Positions 1-5,045 of a stretch of DNA of 5,045 bases are shown here, one piece after another. This stretch comes from Minisyncoccota bacterium (GTDB lineage Bacteria > Patescibacteriota > Minisyncoccia > Minisyncoccales > UBA5738), in the NCBI GenBank assembly GCA_025453415.1, contig JALOQL010000093.1, forward strand, positions 1 through 5,045, read 5' to 3'. The position numbers and the translations under genes were made by a program. Below the pieces are notes generated by a model. It did not search any database, was not told where the DNA came from, and saw only the letters and a list, made by a program, of their open reading frames with translations. The first letter of the stretch is position 1. Every line of letters starts with the position of its first letter.

Positions 1-501
1 TTGGGACCATATCCTGATCTGCTGGTCAAACGTATAAGGCAACCTTTTTTTCCCCTTCTCTATCCTGTCGATAAGCGCCTTGGCCGCCAAATCGTTAACC
101 GATTCGCTGTCTTTCTCGCGATTGGGTCTCGCAGCGAATATTTGAGCAAAATTAAACGAAGCGAACCCGCTATCTTCCGTATTATATTTTTCAATCATGC
201 CGACTGCCCGGATTAATTGAACCTGCTTCCACGCATGATCCATATTGTAACAATCCTCATCGCGCAACAGGCCAAGCTTACCAACCATCAAGTCAAAATC
301 TTTTTGCGTTTTTTCTCCTTTTTCAAAATCAGCCAAGACCTCTTCAATCTGGCTATTTATTAATTCTCTTTTCCGAATATTTTCTTCTTTTTTTGCTTGG
401 TCATGATTATCTGCCCCAAGTTGCGGCATCTCAATAGCCGCTCCTCCGTCATTTTCCGGCAGATTTGTTTCCGCGCATGGTTCACCGAAAGCTTCGTTCA
501 T
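1..501 (-). CDS. Hypothetical charged helical protein, N-terminal part (runs off the left edge)
   Basis: I do not recognise this protein. Reading the complement from the ATG at 501-499 gives 167 codons without a stop, and the frame is still open at position 1, so the C-terminus is missing. It begins MNEAFGEPCAETNLPEN. The first ~35 residues are acidic and probably disordered. Residues ~36-62 are a charged helix (KKEENIRKRELINSQIEEVL). Residues ~63-107 look like further helices (KTQKDFDLMVGKLGLL, then AWKQVQLIRAVGMIEKY). Residues ~130-152 are again charged and helical. There is no signal peptide or membrane segment, so it is probably cytoplasmic. It starts 26 bases after the stop of the cold-shock/coiled-coil gene on the same strand, which suggests co-transcription. 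No Shine-Dalgarno sequence lies in the 20 bases before the ATG. Its first residues (MNxxFGE) resemble those of the upstream gene. The reading frame is well supported; the function is unknown. Confidence 0.8.
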   Translation of the reverse strand, partial: MNEAFGEPCAETNLPENDGGAAIEMPQLGADNHDQAKKEENIRKRELINSQIEEVLADFEKGEKTQKDFDLMVGKLGLLRDEDCYNMDHAWKQVQLIRAVGMIEKYNTEDSGFASFNFAQIFAARPNREKDSESVNDLAAKALIDRIEKGKKRLPYTFDQQIRIWSQ

Positions 502-527
502 ATATCTTGATATTTTGACTTATTCCG

Positions 528-2825
528 TTACTTTCTCTTCTTTGTAATTTGTATTCCGCCAATACCAAAACCCTCTCCCAAACCACTCTCTTGGCCTTCC
601 GAAATATCATCCAGCTTCACGATATGCCGGCCGAGCCCGTCGGTCTTTCCGGTATCGGAAAAACTATAAACTGTGTTTCTCGATTTAGGCTGCTTGCCAT
701 AAGGCGCATCGGGATCGACTATATATTTGATTCCATCAATTTCGCATTCCCATACAGGATCGTCGTCATCGGAAAGTTCAAACTTTCCCTTTTTAACCCA
801 TTCTCTTTCCCTATGTTCTTTCCCGTCCATTTCAACAGATTCCGTTTTCCGATCATTTGGCACCGCCATTATTTGCCGCATCGTTTCTTTTACCTCCGCC
901 AAAAGGCTTTCCGCCCTTTTAACATCATCGACTTCCGGATAATGCTGCGGCTTTTCAATTATATTGCGCGCAGAAGTCAATTTAGACGTAATATCATAAT
1001 TCAACCTGTTCGGAATCGCCCCTTTATTTTCTTCCACTATTCTGCTTGTTTCCATAAGAAGCGGCTCTAGCCTCTCGCTTTCTTGCCGGCGTCGGTCGGC
1101 CATTGATTCATAGCGGCCGATTTTTTCTTTTACCTGGGCCAATAACGCTTCCGCCTTTTCCCATTCGGCTTCTCCATTGAGGAACCGCTCCGCGTCTTTG
1201 ATCTCTTCCAACAAATTGTCTGCTTGATAATCGTTCGTGAATGTTTTTTCTTTGAATTCCGCCCTACGATTGATTTCTTCCCTCAAATCACCGACTGTCC
1301 GATTGATTTCAGCGGCTCTTTCCTTATAGGTCTTAATTCGATCGGCTGAATCGATAACCTTGGCGTCGTCTTCTTCCTTCCATTTTTTTTCCGAATCTGC
1401 GATCAATTTATCACATTCACCAAGATATTGCGTCCGCCACTCAGCGCCGAGAAGCTTGCCGGAACGTTCCAAAACGTACGCACAATCGTTTTTGATTTTG
1501 GCAATTTTATCCTTAAACTCTTTTATTTTCGTTTCCAAAAGCGTTTTTTTAACCTCTGCCGCCGATTCAAAATGGCCGTTGACGGAGAATTGTTTCAATC
1601 CCCTCAAGGGAATGCCGGCTTCGCTGATTTTTAGCGCGCCGACATGAAGATCGCACGTTGCCCATTCATGAACGAACTCCCGCCCCCAAGTGACATCTTC
1701 ATCGCGCGTCACGCTTTGGGATGCTTTATTCTCTATCGTTGATTCACCAGAAGAACGCAAATAAACAATATCTTCGCGCAATTCAGCTATCCGGTGCCAT
1801 TCGCATCTCTCATTAAAACGTTTGCGCGCCGCTTCCTCGGGAGATTGTATTTTTTCCCTGACTTTTTTAATGATTGCTTCCTGGGCTTCGCTTTGAAGAC
1901 TTTCGAAATTATTTAACAAATACGGAAAATTAGGATCACTGGTTAATCTTGATTCGGTGGAAACGACTTGGCAAAATTCGGTGGCGCCGGCCACGCCATC
2001 GATTCCAAATTCGGCCCTGATGCCGTCTTCCCCTTCCCGCCAATTGCCCGTCGCGCTTTTCTTCCAATGGTCAAGATTCAATGCCCCTTCCATCTCCAGC
2101 TCAACTTCGCCCAACGGTTCCGGATAAATCAATTTAAGGTGTTTTCTGCCATGCTTTTCTTCCACGACAAAACTCTGAGGCTCGCCAAAAGTTTCAAAAA
2201 ATCTGTCGCGATAGCCGGATGGCCCCGCATTCCATAGATGAAGTTTGTCTAAAGCCTCCCAATATTCTTTATTGACTTCCTTTATTTCATCATCATACGG
2301 CCGCAATTCTCCGCCGTAGCCGGCGTATTGTACCGCCCTATGTTCACGCACGCCGAAAGCGACGTTATTTGTCGGCTCCAATTCCCATTTTTCCGGTCCG
2401 GCGCAATCATCGCATAAAACTTCTCCGGCCGCATTTCCTTTTTCATCCTCCTTCATTTTTACGATATGGGCAGTTTTATCAAACCTGAACCTCCTGCTTT
2501 GGCCATTCTCCTCAATAAAATGAGGACACAGTACGCGTTCGTGGCAATACACGTCACCTTTTGCGGTCTCGATAAAACCAAAATTTTTATCCAGGAAAAA
2601 TCTTTTAACCTTCCCCGTTAGCATCTCTTCCTTTTCCTTTCCTTCATTTTTCTTCGCTGAAATTTCCCGCTTTCTCGCCATCAACTCGAGGAATCTTTGC
2701 TTGGCCCGCTGGCCATACCCTTCCCAAGATCTCTGCAATTCAAAAAAAATCCCTTCGCTTTTTTCGCCCTCAACCATTTCCGCCGGCTGGCCACCCCCGC
2801 CCATTTCGCCAAAATTGCCATTCAT
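528..2825 (-). CDS. Cold-shock-domain protein with long coiled-coil region, function unknown
   Basis: This is a complete 765-residue frame. After a ~66-residue Gly-rich then charged leader, residues ~68-138 match a cold-shock domain (OB fold, single-stranded nucleic acid binding). GKVKRFF corresponds to the first strand, KNFGFI at 80-85 to RNP1 (KGFGFI), DVYCHERVL at 91-99 to RNP2, and KGNAAGEVL at 129-137 to the closing KGPAAGNV of CspA-type proteins. C94, C100, H102, C138 and C141 cluster at the domain edges and might bind a metal. Residues ~200-290 are strand-rich. Residues ~309-360 and ~420-655 are highly charged helix or coiled coil; AEALLAQVKEKI (558-569) and AESLLAEVKETM (638-649) mark an 80-residue internal repeat. 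Residues ~680-765 are beta-rich and Gly-rich, ending TKKRK. There is no signal peptide or membrane segment, so a cytoplasmic nucleic-acid-binding role is inferred. The ATG at 2825 has no Shine-Dalgarno sequence. A shorter start at Met68 exists but would drop the leader. CspA-like proteins are ~70 residues, so this fusion is unusual. Confidence 0.9.
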   Translation of the reverse strand: MNGNFGEMGGGGQPAEMVEGEKSEGIFFELQRSWEGYGQRAKQRFLELMARKREISAKKNEGKEKEEMLTGKVKRFFLDKNFGFIETAKGDVYCHERVLCPHFIEENGQSRRFRFDKTAHIVKMKEDEKGNAAGEVLCDDCAGPEKWELEPTNNVAFGVREHRAVQYAGYGGELRPYDDEIKEVNKEYWEALDKLHLWNAGPSGYRDRFFETFGEPQSFVVEEKHGRKHLKLIYPEPLGEVELEMEGALNLDHWKKSATGNWREGEDGIRAEFGIDGVAGATEFCQVVSTESRLTSDPNFPYLLNNFESLQSEAQEAIIKKVREKIQSPEEAARKRFNERCEWHRIAELREDIVYLRSSGESTIENKASQSVTRDEDVTWGREFVHEWATCDLHVGALKISEAGIPLRGLKQFSVNGHFESAAEVKKTLLETKIKEFKDKIAKIKNDCAYVLERSGKLLGAEWRTQYLGECDKLIADSEKKWKEEDDAKVIDSADRIKTYKERAAEINRTVGDLREEINRRAEFKEKTFTNDYQADNLLEEIKDAERFLNGEAEWEKAEALLAQVKEKIGRYESMADRRRQESERLEPLLMETSRIVEENKGAIPNRLNYDITSKLTSARNIIEKPQHYPEVDDVKRAESLLAEVKETMRQIMAVPNDRKTESVEMDGKEHREREWVKKGKFELSDDDDPVWECEIDGIKYIVDPDAPYGKQPKSRNTVYSFSDTGKTDGLGRHIVKLDDISEGQESGLGEGFGIGGIQITKKRK

Positions 2826-2919
2826 ATAATTTAATTAAACAGTTTTGCGTGAATAACGAATACGAAACCGGCGCCAACTCGCCACTTTTAATAGATTCCG
2901 CCTTACCTGATTATTTTGC

Positions 2920-2948
2920 ATTATAATCCATATATAGAAAACCAACAA
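2920..2948 (-). promoter_or_regulatory. Candidate sigma-70-type promoter for the minus-strand operon
   Basis: On the complement, TTGTTG (2948-2943) is followed after exactly 17 bases by a perfect TATAAT (2925-2920). Transcription would start near 2913, giving a 5' leader of about 88 bases before the ATG at 2825. The -10 hexamer and the spacing are ideal and the -35 matches TTGACA at four of six positions. The region is AT-rich, so chance matches are not rare. Confidence 0.5.
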
Positions 2949-2975
2949 TCAAGGTTTTTTCCGCTTATGGAGCCG

Positions 2976-2981
2976 TATAAT
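2976..2981 (+). promoter_or_regulatory. Candidate -10 element for the plus-strand surface-protein gene
   Basis: A perfect TATAAT lies 38 bases before the ATG at 3020, which would leave a leader of about 30 bases. The best-spaced -35 position (2953-2958, GGTTTT) is poor. A second plus-strand TATAAT at 2922-2927 overlaps the minus-strand -10, because ATTATAAT is self-overlapping on both strands. Which is used cannot be decided from sequence. Confidence 0.35.
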
Positions 2982-3019
2982 CCGGAAAATGATATGATTA
3001 ATTAATAAAAATCTAAAAA

Positions 3020-4234
3020 ATGACTTTAAAATTACGGCTATCGCTTATAGTTTCCGGTATGGTTGTTTTTTTCGCGCTTGTCGCGGTTTTGATATACGTC
3101 ACCGGCACAAAAAGCGCGGGTACCGGTGACGGCGCGAACGTCGAAAAAACCGCCCCAAGCGCCGGCGAAGCGGCCAAACTAAAGGTAAAGCAAACCGAAG
3201 CGGATAAATACGACGCCGAGGTCAAAAAAGACATGGCCGTGATGTATGGGGCGCAAAAAAAATACCTCGAGCTCAAAGGCCGGTATTTCCAGTGCGGCCC
3301 CTTCAAAGGCGACGACAACTGCGACGGCTTTGACGACAACTACCCTTTTGATACGATGACGCCGGTACTGGACAATGTGCCCTTCAGCGAGATGGACAAG
3401 ATATACGGTATCGAGCAACGCGACCAATGGGAATACAAAGGCATCGACAACACCAACGATCCGCGGCAATTCTGCTACTATGCCAAGTTGATGAATGGCG
3501 GCTATTATACCGCTTCCCCGAAAGGCAATTTCGAGAGACCGGAACGCCCGTGGTCCTTCGAAGAATGCGCCAGCTCGCAAATCATCGCCAGCCCGGAAAA
3601 AACCGCCATCTGGCGGGCGGAAACCACCAAGCGCGACAACGAACGCATTGCCGATATGGGCGACGCGATCCGCATCCAAAAAGAATGCTATGCCAACATG
3701 GGGCATTATTGCCAGATTGACGGTTATCCCGGCGGAACCGAAACCGTCAACATCGGCAAAGGATGGCGCCAATTCCTGACCGATCCCTTGGACGAAGGCC
3801 AATGCGGCACGGGATATCTTTACTGCGGCTTAAGCAACCTCGACGAACCCCAGGATTTTTGCTACTACGCCAAGCTTGAAAAAGGCGGATTCTACGTCGT
3901 TTCCCCCGCCGGCGGGTTGAAGCGGGATTCCGCGCCAGAAAGCTTCCGGGAATGCCGGGAAGGGATACTTAAAGGAATAAAACTTTTAAAACCGAACGGC
4001 GGCGAGGTTTGGGAAACCGGTAAAACCCACCGCATCGAGTGGCAGGCCAGCGCGATCGACAATGTCTGGCTCACCGTCATCTACGAACCGGGAAACGGCG
4101 GCAAAGCCGTTGAAAATTACATCGCGCCGGATTTCAAGGGAGCGCCGGGCGCCACCGGCGATCAACGTTGTGCCCGCCCCGAGCGGCAAAACAACGGAAG
4201 GCCGCGGCAAAATATACCCGGTGAAATCCGATGA
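3020..4234 (+). CDS. Membrane-anchored surface protein with two Cys-rich pilin-like modules and an Ig-like domain (frame broken near the end)
   Basis: This 404-residue frame starts with a short basic N-terminus (K4, R6) and one membrane helix (~8-28), followed by a linker rich in Gly, Ala and Lys to ~60. The rest should therefore lie outside the membrane. Two homologous modules follow, at ~66-183 and ~208-312. Each has an initial helix, a Cys-rich centre, and a shared end: FCYYAKLMNGGYYTASPKG in the first, FCYYAKLEKGGFYVVSPAG in the second, then SF.EC. This recalls the C-terminal part of type IV pilin-like proteins, but no prepilin peptidase motif is present. Residues ~318-381 match the start of a Kre9/Knh1-type Ig-like domain (KLLKPNGGEVWETGKTHRIEW). 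After about residue 381 the frame gives Arg/Pro/Asn-rich sequence unlike the rest and stops at 4234, while the next frame carries on with plausible protein; the last ~23 residues are therefore probably not genuine. No Shine-Dalgarno sequence precedes the ATG. A surface, adhesion or pilus-associated role is inferred only. Confidence 0.8.
   Translation: MTLKLRLSLIVSGMVVFFALVAVLIYVTGTKSAGTGDGANVEKTAPSAGEAAKLKVKQTEADKYDAEVKKDMAVMYGAQKKYLELKGRYFQCGPFKGDDNCDGFDDNYPFDTMTPVLDNVPFSEMDKIYGIEQRDQWEYKGIDNTNDPRQFCYYAKLMNGGYYTASPKGNFERPERPWSFEECASSQIIASPEKTAIWRAETTKRDNERIADMGDAIRIQKECYANMGHYCQIDGYPGGTETVNIGKGWRQFLTDPLDEGQCGTGYLYCGLSNLDEPQDFCYYAKLEKGGFYVVSPAGGLKRDSAPESFRECREGILKGIKLLKPNGGEVWETGKTHRIEWQASAIDNVWLTVIYEPGNGGKAVENYIAPDFKGAPGATGDQRCARPERQNNGRPRQNIPGEIR
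3470..3913 (+). repeat. Two diverged copies of a Cys-rich motif inside the surface-protein gene
   Basis: The stretch starting at 3470 (FCYYAKL followed by GGYYTASPKG) is repeated at 3857 (FCYYAKL followed by GGFYVVSPAG). The two are 387 bases apart, and both are followed by a SF.EC ending. The DNA is similar but carries many third-position differences, pointing to an old internal duplication of the whole module rather than a recent one. Confidence 0.7.
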
Positions 4235-4604
4235 TTCTTGCGGCAGCGGCCTGGTAAAGCCGGACACGGATCCGTGGTTTGAACCCAATAATTGCCAAGC
4301 CTGGAAAATATATCCCGTGAAACCGGGCAAGGAGACTCTTTTCCATGTCCGAAGCGGCAGTGGTTCCTGCAACCGACCGCAGTTTTCGGTCTCGGAATCA
4401 AACAGCTCCGACGCCAACGGATCATGGCAGAATAAAGACGGCGTAACGGTTGATCTGACAAAATACAATATGGCAAACTTAAGCTATACCCCGAGCATGA
4501 GCTACATCAAGATTAACGCGTCCACTTGTTTCTATATGGATGTCTACGAAAACGTGCCCGAGATACTGAGCCAGATCACTCCTCTCAAGAAGATGCGGCA
4601 GTGA
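4164..4604 (+). pseudogene. Frameshifted C-terminal continuation of the surface protein
   Basis: This segment lies one base forward of the frame of the 3020 gene and is open to the TGA at 4602-4604. The first frame reads ...GAPGATGD up to 4162. Skipping one base gives NVVPAPSGKTTEG, which fits the usual end of a Kre9-like Ig domain (a 'TGxY.W.VPA' strand). About 100 residues of extracellular-type sequence follow, rich in Ser, Asn and Cys, with the phrase KIYPVK appearing twice (coded near 4210 and 4309). Joined this way the full protein would be about 527 residues. The open frame extends back to 4062, but that part overlaps well-supported coding sequence in the other frame. If translated on its own, GTG at 4221 is a possible start; no ribosome binding site supports it. 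The last ~10-16 residues may already belong to the foreign sequence at the junction. A sequencing or assembly error, a real pseudogene or a recoding event are all possible. Confidence 0.6.
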
Positions 4605-4949
4605 ATTTCCCAGGCAGAGCACAGCGTCAAAAGTATGCTTGCCAAACACAGCTGCCAATCCTCCAAAACCCACAGCCTCGAAATGCACTTCTAAGCCCTC
4701 AGCCTGCGCATTGAGGCGCGCCTTCTGGATCATCCCGGCGCTCAGATCGGCGCCCGCCGCCGTGAAACCCTGCTTTGCCAGGGCAATGGCATGCATACCG
4801 GTTCCACAGGCAGCATCCAGAACGGAAACAACCCCATTTTGGGTCGGGCCGATTAACTGAAGCTGCTGCTGGATGAAAGGTAATTCCCCCTTCAGGCGGG
4901 ATGTCCAGTTAACGAAACGATCATAGTTTGCGCTAAAAGAATCGTACAT
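4479..4949 (-). CDS. Class I SAM-dependent methyltransferase, truncated at the C-terminus
   Basis: The first ~121 residues of this 156-codon frame are a clear class I (Rossmann-fold) S-adenosylmethionine-dependent methyltransferase. The opening MYDSFSANYDRFVNW is the usual substrate-side N-terminus. VLDAACGTG at 43-51 is motif I, which binds SAM. GADLSAGMI at 66-74 carries the acidic residue (D68) expected to hold the ribose hydroxyls. FDAVLCLGNSLPHLL at 107-121 is the motif IV region. Family members are usually ~240-260 residues; here the 'LRPGG' strand and the rest of the fold are missing. Residues after ~121-131 (ending ETSGRVNLDVAHARGIA) are antisense to the surface-protein gene and look foreign. 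The genuine part is thus about 4587-4949. The substrate cannot be told. The frame just upstream has stop codons at 4959-4961 and 4953-4955, so ATG 4949 is the likely start, with a weak TTGAG before it. As it stands the product should be inactive. Confidence 0.7.
   Translation of the reverse strand: MYDSFSANYDRFVNWTSRLKGELPFIQQQLQLIGPTQNGVVSVLDAACGTGMHAIALAKQGFTAAGADLSAGMIQKARLNAQAEGLEVHFEAVGFGGLAAVFGKHTFDAVLCLGNSLPHLLERSDLAQYLGHVFVDIHIETSGRVNLDVAHARGIA
4556..4604. other. Probable junction between two unrelated sequences
   Basis: On the plus strand the surface protein is still convincing at FYMDVYEN (to about 4553). On the minus strand the methyltransferase is still convincing at LCLGNSLPHLL (down to 4587). 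Beyond these points each frame runs into the other's coding sequence and loses family resemblance. Two genuine genes would have to overlap tail to tail by 126 bases, which is rare. I infer that the two sequences meet within this interval. Confidence 0.5.
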
Positions 4950-4958
4950 GGCTCAAAT

Positions 4959-5045
4959 TCAAACAGTCGTACGATCAGTTGCCTGTCGAGAAACGGTGAG
5001 CTTTCGAACGAGCTTCTTCAACGGGGAGGCAAACCACAGCAGCAC
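4959..5045 (-). CDS. Possible C-terminal tail of an upstream gene (partial)
   Basis: On the complement the frame that enters from the right edge is open for 28 codons, includes WFASPLKKLVRKLTVSR, and ends with TGA at 4961-4959, only nine bases before the methyltransferase ATG. This hydrophobic-then-basic sequence could be the end of a membrane protein and would make a compact same-strand pair with the methyltransferase. A second frame is also open for 22 codons before a stop, so the choice is not certain. Too little is present to name it. Confidence 0.3.
   Translation of the reverse strand: MLLWFASPLKKLVRKLTVSRQATDRTTV

Larger units (their letters stand above)
2826..3019. other. AT-rich divergent intergenic region
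   Basis: These 194 bases separate the minus-strand operon from the plus-strand surface-protein gene. They are much richer in A and T than the flanking coding sequence. They hold promoter-like elements for both directions and two ten-base palindromes, TTTAATTAAA at 2830-2839 and ATTAATTAAT at 2997-3006, each close upstream of one of the two start codons. Neither start has a GGAGG-like ribosome binding site, so translation probably begins on an unstructured A/T-rich leader. I see no small gene, hairpin terminator or riboswitch here. Confidence 0.75.

Noticed and set aside
1..216. 71-codon plus-strand frame at the left edge
   Set aside because: It is antisense to the open minus-strand frame that spans 1-501 without a stop and has better protein character.
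549..1070. 173-codon open frame on the plus strand, antisense to the cold-shock/coiled-coil gene
   Set aside because: It is fully inside a well-supported minus-strand gene, its product is an Arg/Phe/Ile-rich mix with no domain sense, and it has no promoter or ribosome binding site.
3020..3110. Type IV prepilin N-terminus
   Set aside because: The membrane helix lacks the G|F(T/S)LxE cleavage motif and the Glu5, so it reads as an uncleaved signal anchor. Only the later modules are pilin-like.
3179..3802. 207-codon minus-strand frame under the surface-protein gene
   Set aside because: Its Val/Phe/Ala-rich composition is the typical antisense image of Lys/Asp/Tyr/Gly-rich coding sequence. The plus-strand frame has a membrane helix, repeated modules and a known domain.
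4150..4240. Programmed ribosomal frameshift at the break
   Set aside because: No slippery heptamer, no RF2-like shift site near 4163 and no obvious downstream stem were seen. An indel is simpler, though recoding is not strictly excluded.
3986..4468. 160-codon minus-strand frame, with smaller ones at 4134-4346 and 4162-4476
   Set aside because: They lie opposite the Ig-like domain and its continuation, show no family motif and have no plausible start signals.
1..5045. tRNA or rRNA genes, CRISPR array, insertion sequence, toxin-antitoxin or known defence genes
   Set aside because: No cloverleaf, rRNA signature, regular short repeats, transposase motif or terminal inverted repeats were seen on either strand.

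Overview
The window looks like a metagenome-derived bacterial contig of two unequal parts. Positions 1 to about 4,560-4,600 have the look of a Candidate Phyla Radiation / Parcubacteria-type genome: long, highly charged coiled-coil proteins without recognisable relatives, AT-rich leaders with no Shine-Dalgarno sequence, and a membrane-anchored surface protein with pilin-like modules and a 'PNGGE.W' Ig-like domain. This assignment is inferred from style only, because no marker gene is present. The last ~450 bases have a different look (a methyltransferase of the kind I associate with Chloroflexi/Anaerolineae) and are probably joined on by an assembly chimera or a recombination event.

Layout. 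(1) 1-501, minus strand: the first 167 residues of a charged, helical protein of unknown function that runs off the left edge. (2) 528-2825, minus strand: a 765-residue protein with a divergent N-terminal cold-shock domain, a Cys/His cluster at the edges of that domain, a long charged coiled-coil region with an internal repeat, and a beta-rich tail. It lies 26 bases upstream of gene 1 on the same strand, so the two probably form an operon. (3) 2826-3019: an AT-rich divergent intergenic region with a good minus-strand promoter candidate and a weaker plus-strand one. (4) 3020-about 4604, plus strand: a single-pass membrane protein with two copies of a Cys-rich pilin-like module and an Ig-like domain. 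Its frame is broken near 4163 and continues one base over to 4604. (5) About 4556-4604: a junction where the plus-strand gene and a truncated minus-strand class I SAM methyltransferase collide. (6) About 4587-4949, minus strand: the N-terminal part of that methyltransferase. (7) 4959-5045, minus strand: possibly the tail of one more upstream gene.

The minus-strand pair could act together in RNA or nucleic-acid binding, judged only from the cold-shock domain. The plus-strand protein probably sits on the outside of the membrane. Nothing in the sequence links the two transcription units functionally except the shared promoter region. No RNA gene, CRISPR array, mobile element or known defence system was seen. 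The most notable items are the cold-shock/coiled-coil fusion, the duplicated pilin-like modules, the frameshift and the probable chimeric junction.
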